IMG/VR virus record: IMGVR_UViG_3300033149_002836
Location: 1-46,811 of that record
DNA: 46,811 bases
Strand: one strand, 5' to 3'
Source of the DNA: a virus
Shown here: piece after piece, positions 21,407-30,380 of the stretch
Layout: each line of letters opens with the position of its first letter
Numbering within the stretch: position 1 is the first letter of the stretch
Program-made: the position numbers and the translations under genes
The notes under the pieces: model-generated
The model's input: the letters and a program-made list of their open reading frames with translations, nothing else
Database searches by the model: none
Told to the model about the DNA's origin: nothing

Positions 21407-23679
21407 TCTTCATCACCTTTAAACGTAGGTAAATTCCACTTCTTGAGAACCTGATCTACCGCAGCTATAACCTTCTCCCTCTTCTCAAAATCTTGGATCG
21501 AAATCGCAGAATAAACCGCAATCTTCCGAATCTTCTCTGCAAATCTCTTATACTCATCAGCATCATACATAAAAGAAAGATCAGAAAGCTCCGAATCATA
21601 AAACAGCTTATTGACATTGAAAAGCCCGTCTATAAGAGTAACAAAATAATCCGGTTGCTCCTCAGCCAGCCGCCTCAACGTCTGACTAACATTCTGCGGA
21701 ACAATCGCATCTGCACCATACCAATCAAGAAACTTGCTCCATGTCAAAATCACATCGGTCGCACTAATATCTTCAGCCCGCCCCGCCTTAATCTTCTTAA
21801 CCGCCTGACCAATCATCTTAGCCCACGAATAATTCCAAATACCCTTACTCTCAAACGGCTCGACCTCAAGCCCGCCTTCGGGAATTTCAACAACAATCTC
21901 CCGCTCTATCTCATTCCACGGCTGATGCATAAACCACCAGCCCGCTACAACTTGCTTATAGTTAATCTTAGCCCTAATCGCAACACCAAAATGCCGAGCA
22001 ACCTTCGGATCATCAGTAAAACTCATCGCAACACCAAACAACTTCGGCTTAAGCCCCGTCGCCATACAAAGCGCAATCTGATCGGCTCCGAAGCCACCAA
22101 CCCCTCGATAGAGATAATCAGACTCACCATAAAACTCTCTGAAAATCTCCTCAGAGATTGCCTTATGCTTAACAAGTGTAATGAAATCTTCCCGCGTCGC
22201 AGTTTTCAGCTTTCCCTGAGCAAATCGCTTCGGACGCGCCAATCTATGATTACCGCGAAGCTCTTTCAACACATTATCCAAAGTAACCGCAGCAATACCT
22301 TCAGTTTCACCGCTACACCAATCCCGACAAGCCCGCAGCGAAGCCGAAATAACCTTAGCCGCCTTCTCACCGAAAATCCGCGCCAAAAACTCTTCGCTAT
22401 GACCATAAAGCGTCTCAGCCGACCTGAAAATCGAAATCTTATCACCAAAGTTATTGATAAACTTATCCGGAATCTCTAGATAATTAATCTCTAGCGGCTT
22501 ATCCGGCTTCAAATCCTCTTCTGTAATCCCACGCTCCTCTAGCTCTCTCCGATCAATAAACTTCCCGCCTCTAGGCCCCTGATAAACCGTCAAGCCCTTC
22601 GGCAACTTCTCCGGATCAAGCCCCGAAAGATAAACCCTAAACTCCTCTGGAACCTCAGACTGTTTAGCCACGCCCTTCTCCTCACCGACAATCCGAACCG
22701 GAGAAACATTCTTCCCGCTCCAGACTCGCCACTCTTTCTCATACTTGTTGTAAGTATATCGATCCGACATATCCTCATCATAGAGATTGATCTCCGGCCT
22801 GAAACGAAGCTTCGGAGAAGGCCGAGCCTCAACAATCTTAATATCCTCTGGCTTAACCCCCGCCAGATTCGGCTCTCCGACAAAGAGAACAATCTTCCCG
22901 TCATTAGGAGCAAAAGCAAACAAATGCTTAAACACTTCCCAAATAAAACTCGGAGCATTAAACGGCCCGTAATCCATACCCTCTCGCTCGGCCTTCCCCC
23001 GCTCATCCGGATGACTTATAAGATACTGATGCATCGTCATCTCGAAAGACCCTGCAAACGGCCCATCCGTCCCGAGCATCTTCTTAACCCAATCCCGCAA
23101 ATCCGCAAGCTTAGCCGCACCATTCAAAATCCGACAAGCCATCCTCATATTCTCCTGATAAATCCGAGCATTCTCCAAAGTAGTGAAAGATACATAGCTC
23201 CCATGACCGCCAAAGCCCGAAACACCAAGCTCTTTAGCCGTCTTGAACCCCTCTTTCATAATCGCATCCGCATGGGGAGTCGCATGATAAACCTTATCCG
23301 GAATCTTAACAATATCATCCGGCCCAACCACACCGGAAGTAATCCAATCACGATACCTCTCAAGCTCTTCCGCAGTAGCCTCTTCATAAAGCCAATCCGG
23401 AAACCACTCCGGAAAATCGCTCTTCGGTGGCTTGCCATCTCCGCCCTCTTCGCCCTCCTCTTCCGGTGGCGGAAAATTCTCCAACAAATCCGGATCAAGC
23501 CGATTCGCAATGATCTCCCGTCTATCCACATAGAGACCGCCTTTAGGCCCCCGATAAACCTTAATCCCCTTCGGAAGCATACTCGCATCGACATGAGAAA
23601 TATAGATACGATACTCTGGCGGGACATCTTGCTTCTCAATCGTCTTAACAGCTTCATCCGGAAGAATCAAAACCGACAT
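21403..23679 (-). CDS. Double ADP-ribosyltransferase-like protein of the head module
   Basis: A 758-residue protein; ATG 23677-23679 overlaps the portal-MuF stop as TAATG behind GGGGGAG. Order: module 1 (residues 20-56: RIYIS...PKGIKVYRGPKGG, DRRE); an acidic linker; ART-like domain 1 (about 125-285: VYHATPHADAIMKEGF, GSYVSFT, GKIVLFVGEP); module 2 (343-378: RVYLS, PKGLTVYQGPRGG, DRRE); helical region; ART-like domain 2 (about 505-605: YLYRGVGG with R525, MSFTDDPKVARHFG with S553, NEIEREIVVEIP with E592/E594), matching the R-S-ExE motif of arginine-type ADP-ribosyltransferases; then a helical tail. Virion location is inferred from the gene order and the module shared with the portal protein. 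It could be injected to modify host proteins, as T4 Alt is. Confidence 0.75.
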   Translation of the reverse strand: MSVLILPDEAVKTIEKQDVPPEYRIYISHVDASMLPKGIKVYRGPKGGLYVDRREIIANRLDPDLLENFPPPEEEGEEGGDGKPPKSDFPEWFPDWLYEEATAEELERYRDWITSGVVGPDDIVKIPDKVYHATPHADAIMKEGFKTAKELGVSGFGGHGSYVSFTTLENARIYQENMRMACRILNGAAKLADLRDWVKKMLGTDGPFAGSFEMTMHQYLISHPDERGKAEREGMDYGPFNAPSFIWEVFKHLFAFAPNDGKIVLFVGEPNLAGVKPEDIKIVEARPSPKLRFRPEINLYDEDMSDRYTYNKYEKEWRVWSGKNVSPVRIVGEEKGVAKQSEVPEEFRVYLSGLDPEKLPKGLTVYQGPRGGKFIDRRELEERGITEEDLKPDKPLEINYLEIPDKFINNFGDKISIFRSAETLYGHSEEFLARIFGEKAAKVISASLRACRDWCSGETEGIAAVTLDNVLKELRGNHRLARPKRFAQGKLKTATREDFITLVKHKAISEEIFREFYGESDYLYRGVGGFGADQIALCMATGLKPKLFGVAMSFTDDPKVARHFGVAIRAKINYKQVVAGWWFMHQPWNEIEREIVVEIPEGGLEVEPFESKGIWNYSWAKMIGQAVKKIKAGRAEDISATDVILTWSKFLDWYGADAIVPQNVSQTLRRLAEEQPDYFVTLIDGLFNVNKLFYDSELSDLSFMYDADEYKRFAEKIRKIAVYSAISIQDFEKREKVIAAVDQVLKKWNLPTFKGDEE

Positions 23680-26240
23680 TACTCGGACTCCCCCTCTCTC
23701 GGCTTTCGATACGGACACTTCAATTCTCCCTCTCTAAATACCTTCGGAATCCCCTTATAGAACACACCGCAACTCAAGCCGCCAGAATAATACTTACAAG
23801 TCCGGCATTGCTCCGAGACCTTCGCCTCAGCTACTCGTTTCTCATTCAACTCTTCCCGATCCACATAGAAGCCGCCCTTCGGCCCGCGAAAAACTTTCAC
23901 TCCCTTCGGAACTTTGCTAGGATCAGTAATATAGACTCGCCTCTCACTCGGAACAATCTGTTTCTCCGCCTTCCCCTTCTCCCAATACCGCTTCTTTCCA
24001 TAGACCCTGATAAAGCGGCAGCGATCGCCCGGATGCACAAGCCACTCCCGAGCCGAATCACCGCCAACCTCTTTAATCAGCCGCTTCAACTCATCAAGAG
24101 TCACACCGCCCTTAGTCATCTCCGCCAGCTTCCTACACTTCTCACAGACCCTCTGATCCCGAGCCGTATCCCACCGAAACTTAGTCACATACGTCTTATC
24201 TTTGTAGGCAATCTCCCGAGCCTTCTGCGCAATATTCGCCAACTCCGTCCGAACAATAAGATCGGCCTGATCCTTATCAACACTAGTCTTAGAGACAAGC
24301 TCATTCACAATAGCCTCTCGATTGTAATTCTTCTGAAGAACCGCCTTCAAGATGATGCCATTGATCTTCTGCGCCTGACGCTGAGAAAGCCCCGAATACC
24401 GCTTCCAAAACTCGGCCTGATCCAAAGCCGCATATCTCGCATCGCCATAATGCCGAACCGCCTTCGACCAATTCGCCTTAATAACATCGAAATCCTCATC
24501 ATCCGTATATGTAACCCACAACAAGTCCTCTTTCTTAAAATCCGCAACATCGAGATCGGAAGCCTCTCCAGATTGAATCTCCGGCTGATACTCTATCGCA
24601 CCGCCCTCTCCAATCGTCCCGACAACCTGACTCTTCGGCTGCCTAATCCCCGTCTCCTCACCTTCAAACCGCTGATTCTCAGATGACGGCCTCTGATGAA
24701 TCGGCTCGCCCTCAAATCTCTGGAACCGCCTCATAGAGATCGGCCTATTGCGAATCGAGACAAGCTTGTTCGGAATCTCCGCCCCCGTCTCATCGATAAA
24801 GTCAAAGTCAAGACCGTCCTCACCGATAACCGCCCTCGGCTTGTAGCCCAATTGAGCCATAGCAGCCGCATTTTGAATCCGCAATTGCTCCCTCTGAAGC
24901 TTCGCCACAATATCACGGCCCTCATTCGGAATAAGCTCAATCGTCCAATCTTGAATTCCTAGCTGATCCATAAGCCACGGCAAAACCTTCTTATTATAGA
25001 TTTCTTGCTCGATCTCAACCGCCCGATTCGTAACCAAAATCTGGAGACCTTCATTCGCCAGACCGAAGCCGCTCGAAGTATCGCCCGTAAAGATCGGCAT
25101 GACTCCCCAAAGCGCACCGATCGTCCGCCTCATCTCCTCACGGAATTGAATAAAATCAATATCGGTAGATCGGAGAGTCAAGTCAAGCCACTCAACCACA
25201 TTTCGAACATCCTTACCGCCCTCAATAATAAGCGGATAGATCATGTGCGGATTGATCCGAGACTCTTCCTGAAGCCGTCTCCAAGCCTTATCAATCGACT
25301 CTCTATTCCCCTTCAGGATCAGCAATCCCTTCGGTGGCCTCTCAAGATGATAAGCCGTAAGAATGAAGTAATCCTGTTTCATCAAAATCATAACCTTCTG
25401 CCAGACAGAGAAAACAGGCGGCAACCCATAGCCAATCCCCGAAGTAAACTTCTTGAAATGAAGAATCTCCCCATTCGTATAATAGAGATACTTGCCACCG
25501 CTACTCTTCAAAACCCTATAATAAGCCGGATAAAGCTTCTTTCCGCAGACATCGCACCGCGCATCTTCCGCCTTATCCTCTTCCACAAGCTTATACTTGT
25601 CCCGGTGTTCGAGACAGAACAAGACAACCCTACCGTCATCGCTCCGACCGAACCGACCATCCCGATCCATAACAAAGTGAATTCGCTCCGGAGATGCTCG
25701 AAGAACCTCAAGCGGCTTCGCACCGACAACCGCACCATCCTCATCGTAGAAATACTGTTTCACCACCGCGATAAACGCATTGTCAATAATGTTCACATCC
25801 GTATCGACATCCCGCAGCACATCGAGAAGAGACTGATCGTTAAAATTGACATCCTTAACCCAATCCTTCAAGTATTGATACTCTTTGATATTCGGCTCCC
25901 GCAGCTTCTTAGAGCCACAGACCTCGCAATGATCCACCACCGTCGAATACTCTGCGCCACAAATCGTGCATTTAACCGCGAACTTCTTAGAAATCGCCAA
26001 TCCATTCCTAAACGTCTCATGCGTAATCGACCGGACAATCGTCCTGAGAAGATCGGAATACTGATAGAGATCATAACAGAAGCGGAAGCCCATAAACGGA
26101 ATCGTCGGCATCTTAGCTATATCCGAGACCCCGCGCGTCAAGAAATCCGGCCCCGTCGGTCGGAAATACTCCGCAGCCCGATTACTTCCATTAGCCTTTT
26201 TGACTCCAACCACACTCTTAAGCTTATCGACAAATGACAT
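23679..26240 (-). CDS. Portal protein fused to MuF head-morphogenesis domain
   Basis: An 853-residue fusion. Residues 1-520 are a portal (SPP1/HK97-like) with LLRTIVRSITHETFRNG near the start, YLYYTNGEILHFKKFTSGIG, FILTAYHLERPPKGLLIL and GVMPIFTGDTSSG. Two cysteine pairs (CTICG...CEVCG, about 90-110; C...CDVCG, about 220-245) are inserted and should bind zinc. Residues 560-745 are MuF-like (IVRTELANIAQKAREIAY, WDTARDQRVCEKCRKL, HPGDRCRFIRVYG). Residues 755-795 carry the PKGVKVFRGPKGG-DREE module found twice in the next gene; a final cysteine cluster (CRTCKYYSGGLSCG, KCPYRK) follows. The portal is the DNA gate of the capsid. ATG 26238-26240. Confidence 0.9.
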   Translation of the reverse strand: MSFVDKLKSVVGVKKANGSNRAAEYFRPTGPDFLTRGVSDIAKMPTIPFMGFRFCYDLYQYSDLLRTIVRSITHETFRNGLAISKKFAVKCTICGAEYSTVVDHCEVCGSKKLREPNIKEYQYLKDWVKDVNFNDQSLLDVLRDVDTDVNIIDNAFIAVVKQYFYDEDGAVVGAKPLEVLRASPERIHFVMDRDGRFGRSDDGRVVLFCLEHRDKYKLVEEDKAEDARCDVCGKKLYPAYYRVLKSSGGKYLYYTNGEILHFKKFTSGIGYGLPPVFSVWQKVMILMKQDYFILTAYHLERPPKGLLILKGNRESIDKAWRRLQEESRINPHMIYPLIIEGGKDVRNVVEWLDLTLRSTDIDFIQFREEMRRTIGALWGVMPIFTGDTSSGFGLANEGLQILVTNRAVEIEQEIYNKKVLPWLMDQLGIQDWTIELIPNEGRDIVAKLQREQLRIQNAAAMAQLGYKPRAVIGEDGLDFDFIDETGAEIPNKLVSIRNRPISMRRFQRFEGEPIHQRPSSENQRFEGEETGIRQPKSQVVGTIGEGGAIEYQPEIQSGEASDLDVADFKKEDLLWVTYTDDEDFDVIKANWSKAVRHYGDARYAALDQAEFWKRYSGLSQRQAQKINGIILKAVLQKNYNREAIVNELVSKTSVDKDQADLIVRTELANIAQKAREIAYKDKTYVTKFRWDTARDQRVCEKCRKLAEMTKGGVTLDELKRLIKEVGGDSAREWLVHPGDRCRFIRVYGKKRYWEKGKAEKQIVPSERRVYITDPSKVPKGVKVFRGPKGGFYVDREELNEKRVAEAKVSEQCRTCKYYSGGLSCGVFYKGIPKVFREGELKCPYRKPREGESE

Positions 26241-26268
26241 TTCAACCAACCTCTATTTACCCACAGCA

Positions 26269-26284
26269 CTTTTAAATTGTTTCC
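26269..26284 (-). promoter_or_regulatory. TATA promoter for portal operon
   Basis: The minus strand reads GGAAACAATTTAAAAG, 29 bp before ATG 26240; the TAA inside it is the stop of the upstream gene. Confidence 0.6.
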
Positions 26285-26586
26285 ACATCCTCTTTTACCT
26301 TCTCGAAAACCATCGTCGGCCTCTTAACCGTTCCATCCGGATACGTTACCTCTAGCTGAAGCTCAACCACATCAATATCATCCGAGTCTTGAATCCTAGC
26401 CACAGCCCGATCAAGATCAAGCTCAATCGATTTAAGCGACAGCTTCCTAGAATTTGAAAACTCGGATCGATCACCAATCTCCGGAAGATCATGGACAATC
26501 CTCTTCCCAGAATACACCCTAGCCGACTTAACTATAATCTTACTCGGCCTCTGTCTCCGATATGCAACTGCTAAAGGCAACTCCAT
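26272..26586 (-). CDS. Hypothetical beta-rich virion protein
   Basis: A 104-residue protein starting ATG 26584-26586 behind AGGTGG. Alternating strands (SKIIVKSARVYSGKR, KLSLKSIELDLDRAVARI, VVELQLEVTYPDGTVKRP) suggest a beta-sandwich like small tail-associated proteins. It follows the hub/fibre gene by 9 bp and closes the tail operon. No family recognised. Confidence 0.65.
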   Translation of the reverse strand: MELPLAVAYRRQRPSKIIVKSARVYSGKRIVHDLPEIGDRSEFSNSRKLSLKSIELDLDRAVARIQDSDDIDVVELQLEVTYPDGTVKRPTMVFEKVKEDVETI

Positions 26587-26595
26587 AAAACCACC

Positions 26596-29500
26596 TCAGC
26601 TAACCTGATGATAATGTTGACGAATCTCTTTAACATCGCAAGCAAATTGAACTTGAATATCGTTATTGACATCGAGATTCACAATCTTCGCTTGAATCGA
26701 TCCCTGATTACCCGAACTAAGAAAGTCCGTAAAAGTCAGCCCAACCCACTCGCCTGTTGAAATCCAATCCCTAATAACAGTCCTAGCCACCGTTCTAGAA
26801 TTCGATCCATCATGCCAAATCACAAGTAGCTCAGCCGGAGCATCAGTCGCATCATTAGCCGACGCAAGACTGAAACCAACAAACCCTGAGATCACGCGCA
26901 AATATGAAACCGAAGAAATCGTCCAACTGTAACTAGTATAATCATCAGCATAGACTATATAAGTCGAAGTCCAACTGAAAGATTGCGACCGAGTCATCCC
27001 GACACTCTTATCCGACGTATCAACCGGGAACTTTGGAATATACTCAACCGTATCTGAGTCCGTCCTAAATCGCAACTGATTAAGATCGCTCCGCCACCAA
27101 AGCTCCCCGCCATCTCCGCTCGGATCAGAAGTCGTCCTATCGAGATCAAGCTTAGAGGTAGTCACGGCTCCAGCCGCAATTTTGTCTGCGGAAATCGCTC
27201 CAGCAGCAATCTTATCAGCAGAAACCGCCCCTGATGCAATATGATTTGAAAGAATAGAATTTGCAGCAATCACATCAGCTTGAATATTAAGACCCTTCGA
27301 GTAGAATGGTTGAATCGCCACTTCCGTATTTGATCCCAAAACAATCGCTAAAATCCCCCGATCTGGCCCGATAGCCGTCGCATAATTCGAAGTGTAATGT
27401 AAATAGTTATCTCCAACAACAAAATATACAAAGTAAGTCGTTCCCGCTGAAAGATCGCCGCTCGAACTCCCCGCATAGATCGTCTGAGTCGATCCATCCG
27501 CAAATTTAATCGTTCCGGAAGTCCATTCTACATCCGTCGGTGGATCGCTCGGAGAAAACTTAATATTTGAATTGAATGGCTGAACTCCCTTCGCTAAAGC
27601 ACTTGCCGTAATCGCGCCCGTGGCAACCTTATCAGAAGTAATCGCATCATCCGCAATCTTATCGGTTGTCACCGCCAATCCATTGATCTTCTCAGTAGTA
27701 ATAGAATTCGCCACAATCTTATCAGCAGTAACCGAATCAACCGAAAGCTTCTCAGCAGTCACCGCCCCGGCATCGAGCTTATCCGTAGTGATTGCTCCAG
27801 AAGTAATCTTATCTGCCGTAACCGCTCCAGCAGCAATCTTATCAGCCGTAACCGCACCGGAATCGAGCTTATCAGTATTAATCGCACCGGACTTAATATG
27901 ATTCGAAAGAATGGCATTTGCAGCAATCATATCGGCTTGAATATTCATCCCCTTCGAATAGAATGGTTGAATGAATACTTCTTGCTCCGAATCAGAGCCT
28001 CTCCCCACAACCGCGAGAAGGCCCTTATCGTCCCCAATCGCATTCGAATAAGTCGAAGTGTAGCTCAAATCCGCAGAGCCAACCGTGAAATAAATATAGT
28101 AAGTCGTATTCAATGACAAATCAGAAGTCGATCCCGCATTAATCGATTGAGTCGATCCATCCGCAAACTTGATCGTTCCAGAAGTCCATGAAACCCTAGA
28201 AGTCGGATACGTCGAATCTGGAGAAAACCTGATATTCGAGTTAAACGGCTGAACCCCCTTCGCCAAAAGACTCGAAGTATGGATAACAGTCGAATGCCGC
28301 GCATCGTTCAAATATTGAGGATGATCGTCAGCATCAAGATCGTCAAGCTGAGAATGAGACTTCGTAGCAATAAAGACCCAACTCGAACCGTTCCACCGAT
28401 AAAACTTGTTGTCATCCGTATTGAACCATACATCGCCAACCGCAGCCTCAGAGCTAAAAGCATTCATCTCATCGGTCGTTCCCTGATGCGCAATCGTCGC
28501 CAAAGCCTTCCAACTCGAACCGTCATAATAGTAAGACTGCCCCGCATTCACAACATAGACCACATCGCCCTTCTTAGCACTCAGACTAGAAAGATCGGAA
28601 ACACTTGTAACCGACCGGACTCCCCGCAGAACCGCAGTCCAACTCGAACCGTCCCATCGATAAAGCGTCAAAGTATCCGTCGCATAATACCATTCACCAA
28701 CCGTATTCCCCGTTCCTTTATCCGAATCAAGACCAGACCGAGATAGTCGCACAACAACATCCCAATCAGCAGCAGTAGAACAAACATCCTCACGGCAACG
28801 ATACAAAAGACCCCGATCTGACCGATAGAATAATTCTCCCTTCGTCGCATAAGCCGGGAAAGAAGTCCCCGAATTCGTCTGAACAACCAACTCCCACTTG
28901 TCATCCGCAGCATTGTATCGATATAACTTACCCACATCCGACCTAAAAAACAATTGCCCCGAAACGGGATTTGACGGGAAAGAATCTCCAGAAGGTATGG
29001 GAATCTGCGTCACCGAAATCGGATAAATCCCAAAGTCCTCATAATTCTTCGTCTCTTCGAGATATTGCTCCAAAAGTTTTTCCGCCTGATCCACCTCAGC
29101 CTCAGCAATATTCATTTTCTTCGTAATCCGGTAAATCTTGTAAGTCCCATCGAGATTAAGCTCCGGAGCCGAAATCGTAACCGTATCGCCCGGATCAAAA
29201 TTATATGCCTCAGAAATCTTCAGCGAAATCTTAGCACCGCTAGCCGTGGTGTTCAACTTGTTGAGAAGCGCATTTGCCAGCTTTTGAAGCGTCGCCTCAT
29301 CCGAAGCCTTCGTCCCCTCGACCCTAGTCACATAGACATCGCTCCCCGTTCCCGCAGAGACTTCAACCCTATTCCCATCGTTATCCACACCGATAACAAT
29401 CACTTTGTTACGCGCCTTCGACCTATCGATTCCGCGTCTAGCCACCGAGAGAACTGTAACCGATCCGCGAGACGTTCCCCGCGTCCCAATATTGAACCGT

Positions 29501-29967
29501 GGATTATCAGAAGCATCAAAATCGCTCCAGAAATCGTATCCGCCAACCTTCGCCAGATACTTCCCCGCTTCGAGACAATTCGTCTTATCGAACCGCAGAG
29601 ATGCCGAGTCACTCGGAGCCGACCCCGCTGTAACCCCCGCAGCCGTGCAAATATCCGAAAGAATCGTCGAATATGAAGCATCATCATAGCTCGCAGTTAT
29701 AATCCGTCTTTGCATTTGCTCATAGCAAGAATCGTAAATCTTACACTCCAGAAGAGATCGATAATACTCAACACCGACAAGCTTACCCTTAAAGACAAGC
29801 GTCCCGTCCCACGAAATCTCAACCGTCTGATTCGAAGAAACCAAAGACCGATTCGACGAATTATTCTTGATACGGATGATCGCTTCTCTATGACCATTAA
29901 GCTCATCCATAATCGAGACTATCTGCGCTTTCACCGAAGAGCCGCCAATCGTAACGCTCCAACTCAA
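26596..29967 (-). CDS. Tail hub and fibre protein with repeated modules
   Basis: A 1123-residue protein. Residues 1-320 have a tail-hub (gp27/gpD-like) appearance: WSVTIGGSSV, VEISWDGTLVFKGKLVGVE, SYSTILSDICTAAGV, FDPGDTVTISAP. Residues 330-535 hold five degenerate units of the type GDVWFNTDDNKFYRWNGSSW. A module beginning LAKGVQPFNSNI...FSP is duplicated (about 568-689 and 792-905). Between and after lie pentadecapeptide-like units such as AVTADKIAAGAITTDKL (about 700-790 and 910-940), a pattern of trimeric fibre shafts. The C-terminal 150 residues are beta-rich. It likely joins the tail tip to host binding. Start is TTG 29965-29967 behind GGTGATG. Confidence 0.82.
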   Translation of the reverse strand: MSWSVTIGGSSVKAQIVSIMDELNGHREAIIRIKNNSSNRSLVSSNQTVEISWDGTLVFKGKLVGVEYYRSLLECKIYDSCYEQMQRRIITASYDDASYSTILSDICTAAGVTAGSAPSDSASLRFDKTNCLEAGKYLAKVGGYDFWSDFDASDNPRFNIGTRGTSRGSVTVLSVARRGIDRSKARNKVIVIGVDNDGNRVEVSAGTGSDVYVTRVEGTKASDEATLQKLANALLNKLNTTASGAKISLKISEAYNFDPGDTVTISAPELNLDGTYKIYRITKKMNIAEAEVDQAEKLLEQYLEETKNYEDFGIYPISVTQIPIPSGDSFPSNPVSGQLFFRSDVGKLYRYNAADDKWELVVQTNSGTSFPAYATKGELFYRSDRGLLYRCREDVCSTAADWDVVVRLSRSGLDSDKGTGNTVGEWYYATDTLTLYRWDGSSWTAVLRGVRSVTSVSDLSSLSAKKGDVVYVVNAGQSYYYDGSSWKALATIAHQGTTDEMNAFSSEAAVGDVWFNTDDNKFYRWNGSSWVFIATKSHSQLDDLDADDHPQYLNDARHSTVIHTSSLLAKGVQPFNSNIRFSPDSTYPTSRVSWTSGTIKFADGSTQSINAGSTSDLSLNTTYYIYFTVGSADLSYTSTYSNAIGDDKGLLAVVGRGSDSEQEVFIQPFYSKGMNIQADMIAANAILSNHIKSGAINTDKLDSGAVTADKIAAGAVTADKITSGAITTDKLDAGAVTAEKLSVDSVTADKIVANSITTEKINGLAVTTDKIADDAITSDKVATGAITASALAKGVQPFNSNIKFSPSDPPTDVEWTSGTIKFADGSTQTIYAGSSSGDLSAGTTYFVYFVVGDNYLHYTSNYATAIGPDRGILAIVLGSNTEVAIQPFYSKGLNIQADVIAANSILSNHIASGAVSADKIAAGAISADKIAAGAVTTSKLDLDRTTSDPSGDGGELWWRSDLNQLRFRTDSDTVEYIPKFPVDTSDKSVGMTRSQSFSWTSTYIVYADDYTSYSWTISSVSYLRVISGFVGFSLASANDATDAPAELLVIWHDGSNSRTVARTVIRDWISTGEWVGLTFTDFLSSGNQGSIQAKIVNLDVNNDIQVQFACDVKEIRQHYHQVS

Positions 29968-29980
29968 GCCGCATCACCGC

Positions 29981-30370
29981 CTACATAATGATATGGTCGG
30001 AGCCACGGACAAACCGCATCGTAAAAGAAAAAGCATCGACAAGACCACCGATCTCCTGAAAGCGAAACTCCGTCATGATCCACGTCCCGTCATATCGACT
30101 ATCCGGAGCCGTAATCGTAACCTCTTTATACACAAAGCTCTTCAGCTTCGAGATATAATTCGTCTCCAGAGTCGCGGCAGATGACCCCGCCTCATAAATC
30201 CATCCCGAAAGATCGAGAACTTCAGGCCCCTTCCCCAAACTCATAATGAAGGGAAAATCGCCCGGAATATCCATCGCTTCCGTCTTAGCCACCACTTGTA
30301 AACTCACATCCGTCGGATTAATCGGCAACGTTACCGAGTCATCCCCACAAGTAAACGTCCAATCCCCCAT
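29981..30370 (-). CDS. Distal tail / baseplate protein
   Basis: A 129-residue protein, ATG 30368-30370 with GTGAGG about 8 nt upstream (an ATG two codons earlier is also possible). PTDVSLQVVAKTEAMDIPGDFPFIMSLGKGPEVLDLSGWI and a final DAFSFTMRFVRG are the pattern of small siphovirus distal-tail/baseplate proteins that cap the tail tube. It sits between the tape measure and the hub gene as expected. Confidence 0.72.
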   Translation of the reverse strand: MGDWTFTCGDDSVTLPINPTDVSLQVVAKTEAMDIPGDFPFIMSLGKGPEVLDLSGWIYEAGSSAATLETNYISKLKSFVYKEVTITAPDSRYDGTWIMTEFRFQEIGGLVDAFSFTMRFVRGSDHIIM

Positions 30371-30380
30371 ATCCATCGCC

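Noticed and set aside
25005-26237. Long plus-strand frame (410 codons) opposite the portal gene
   Set aside because: Composition is rich in Arg, Pro, Ile and Asn as expected for the antisense of a purine-rich gene; the portal frame has clear homology-type motifs.
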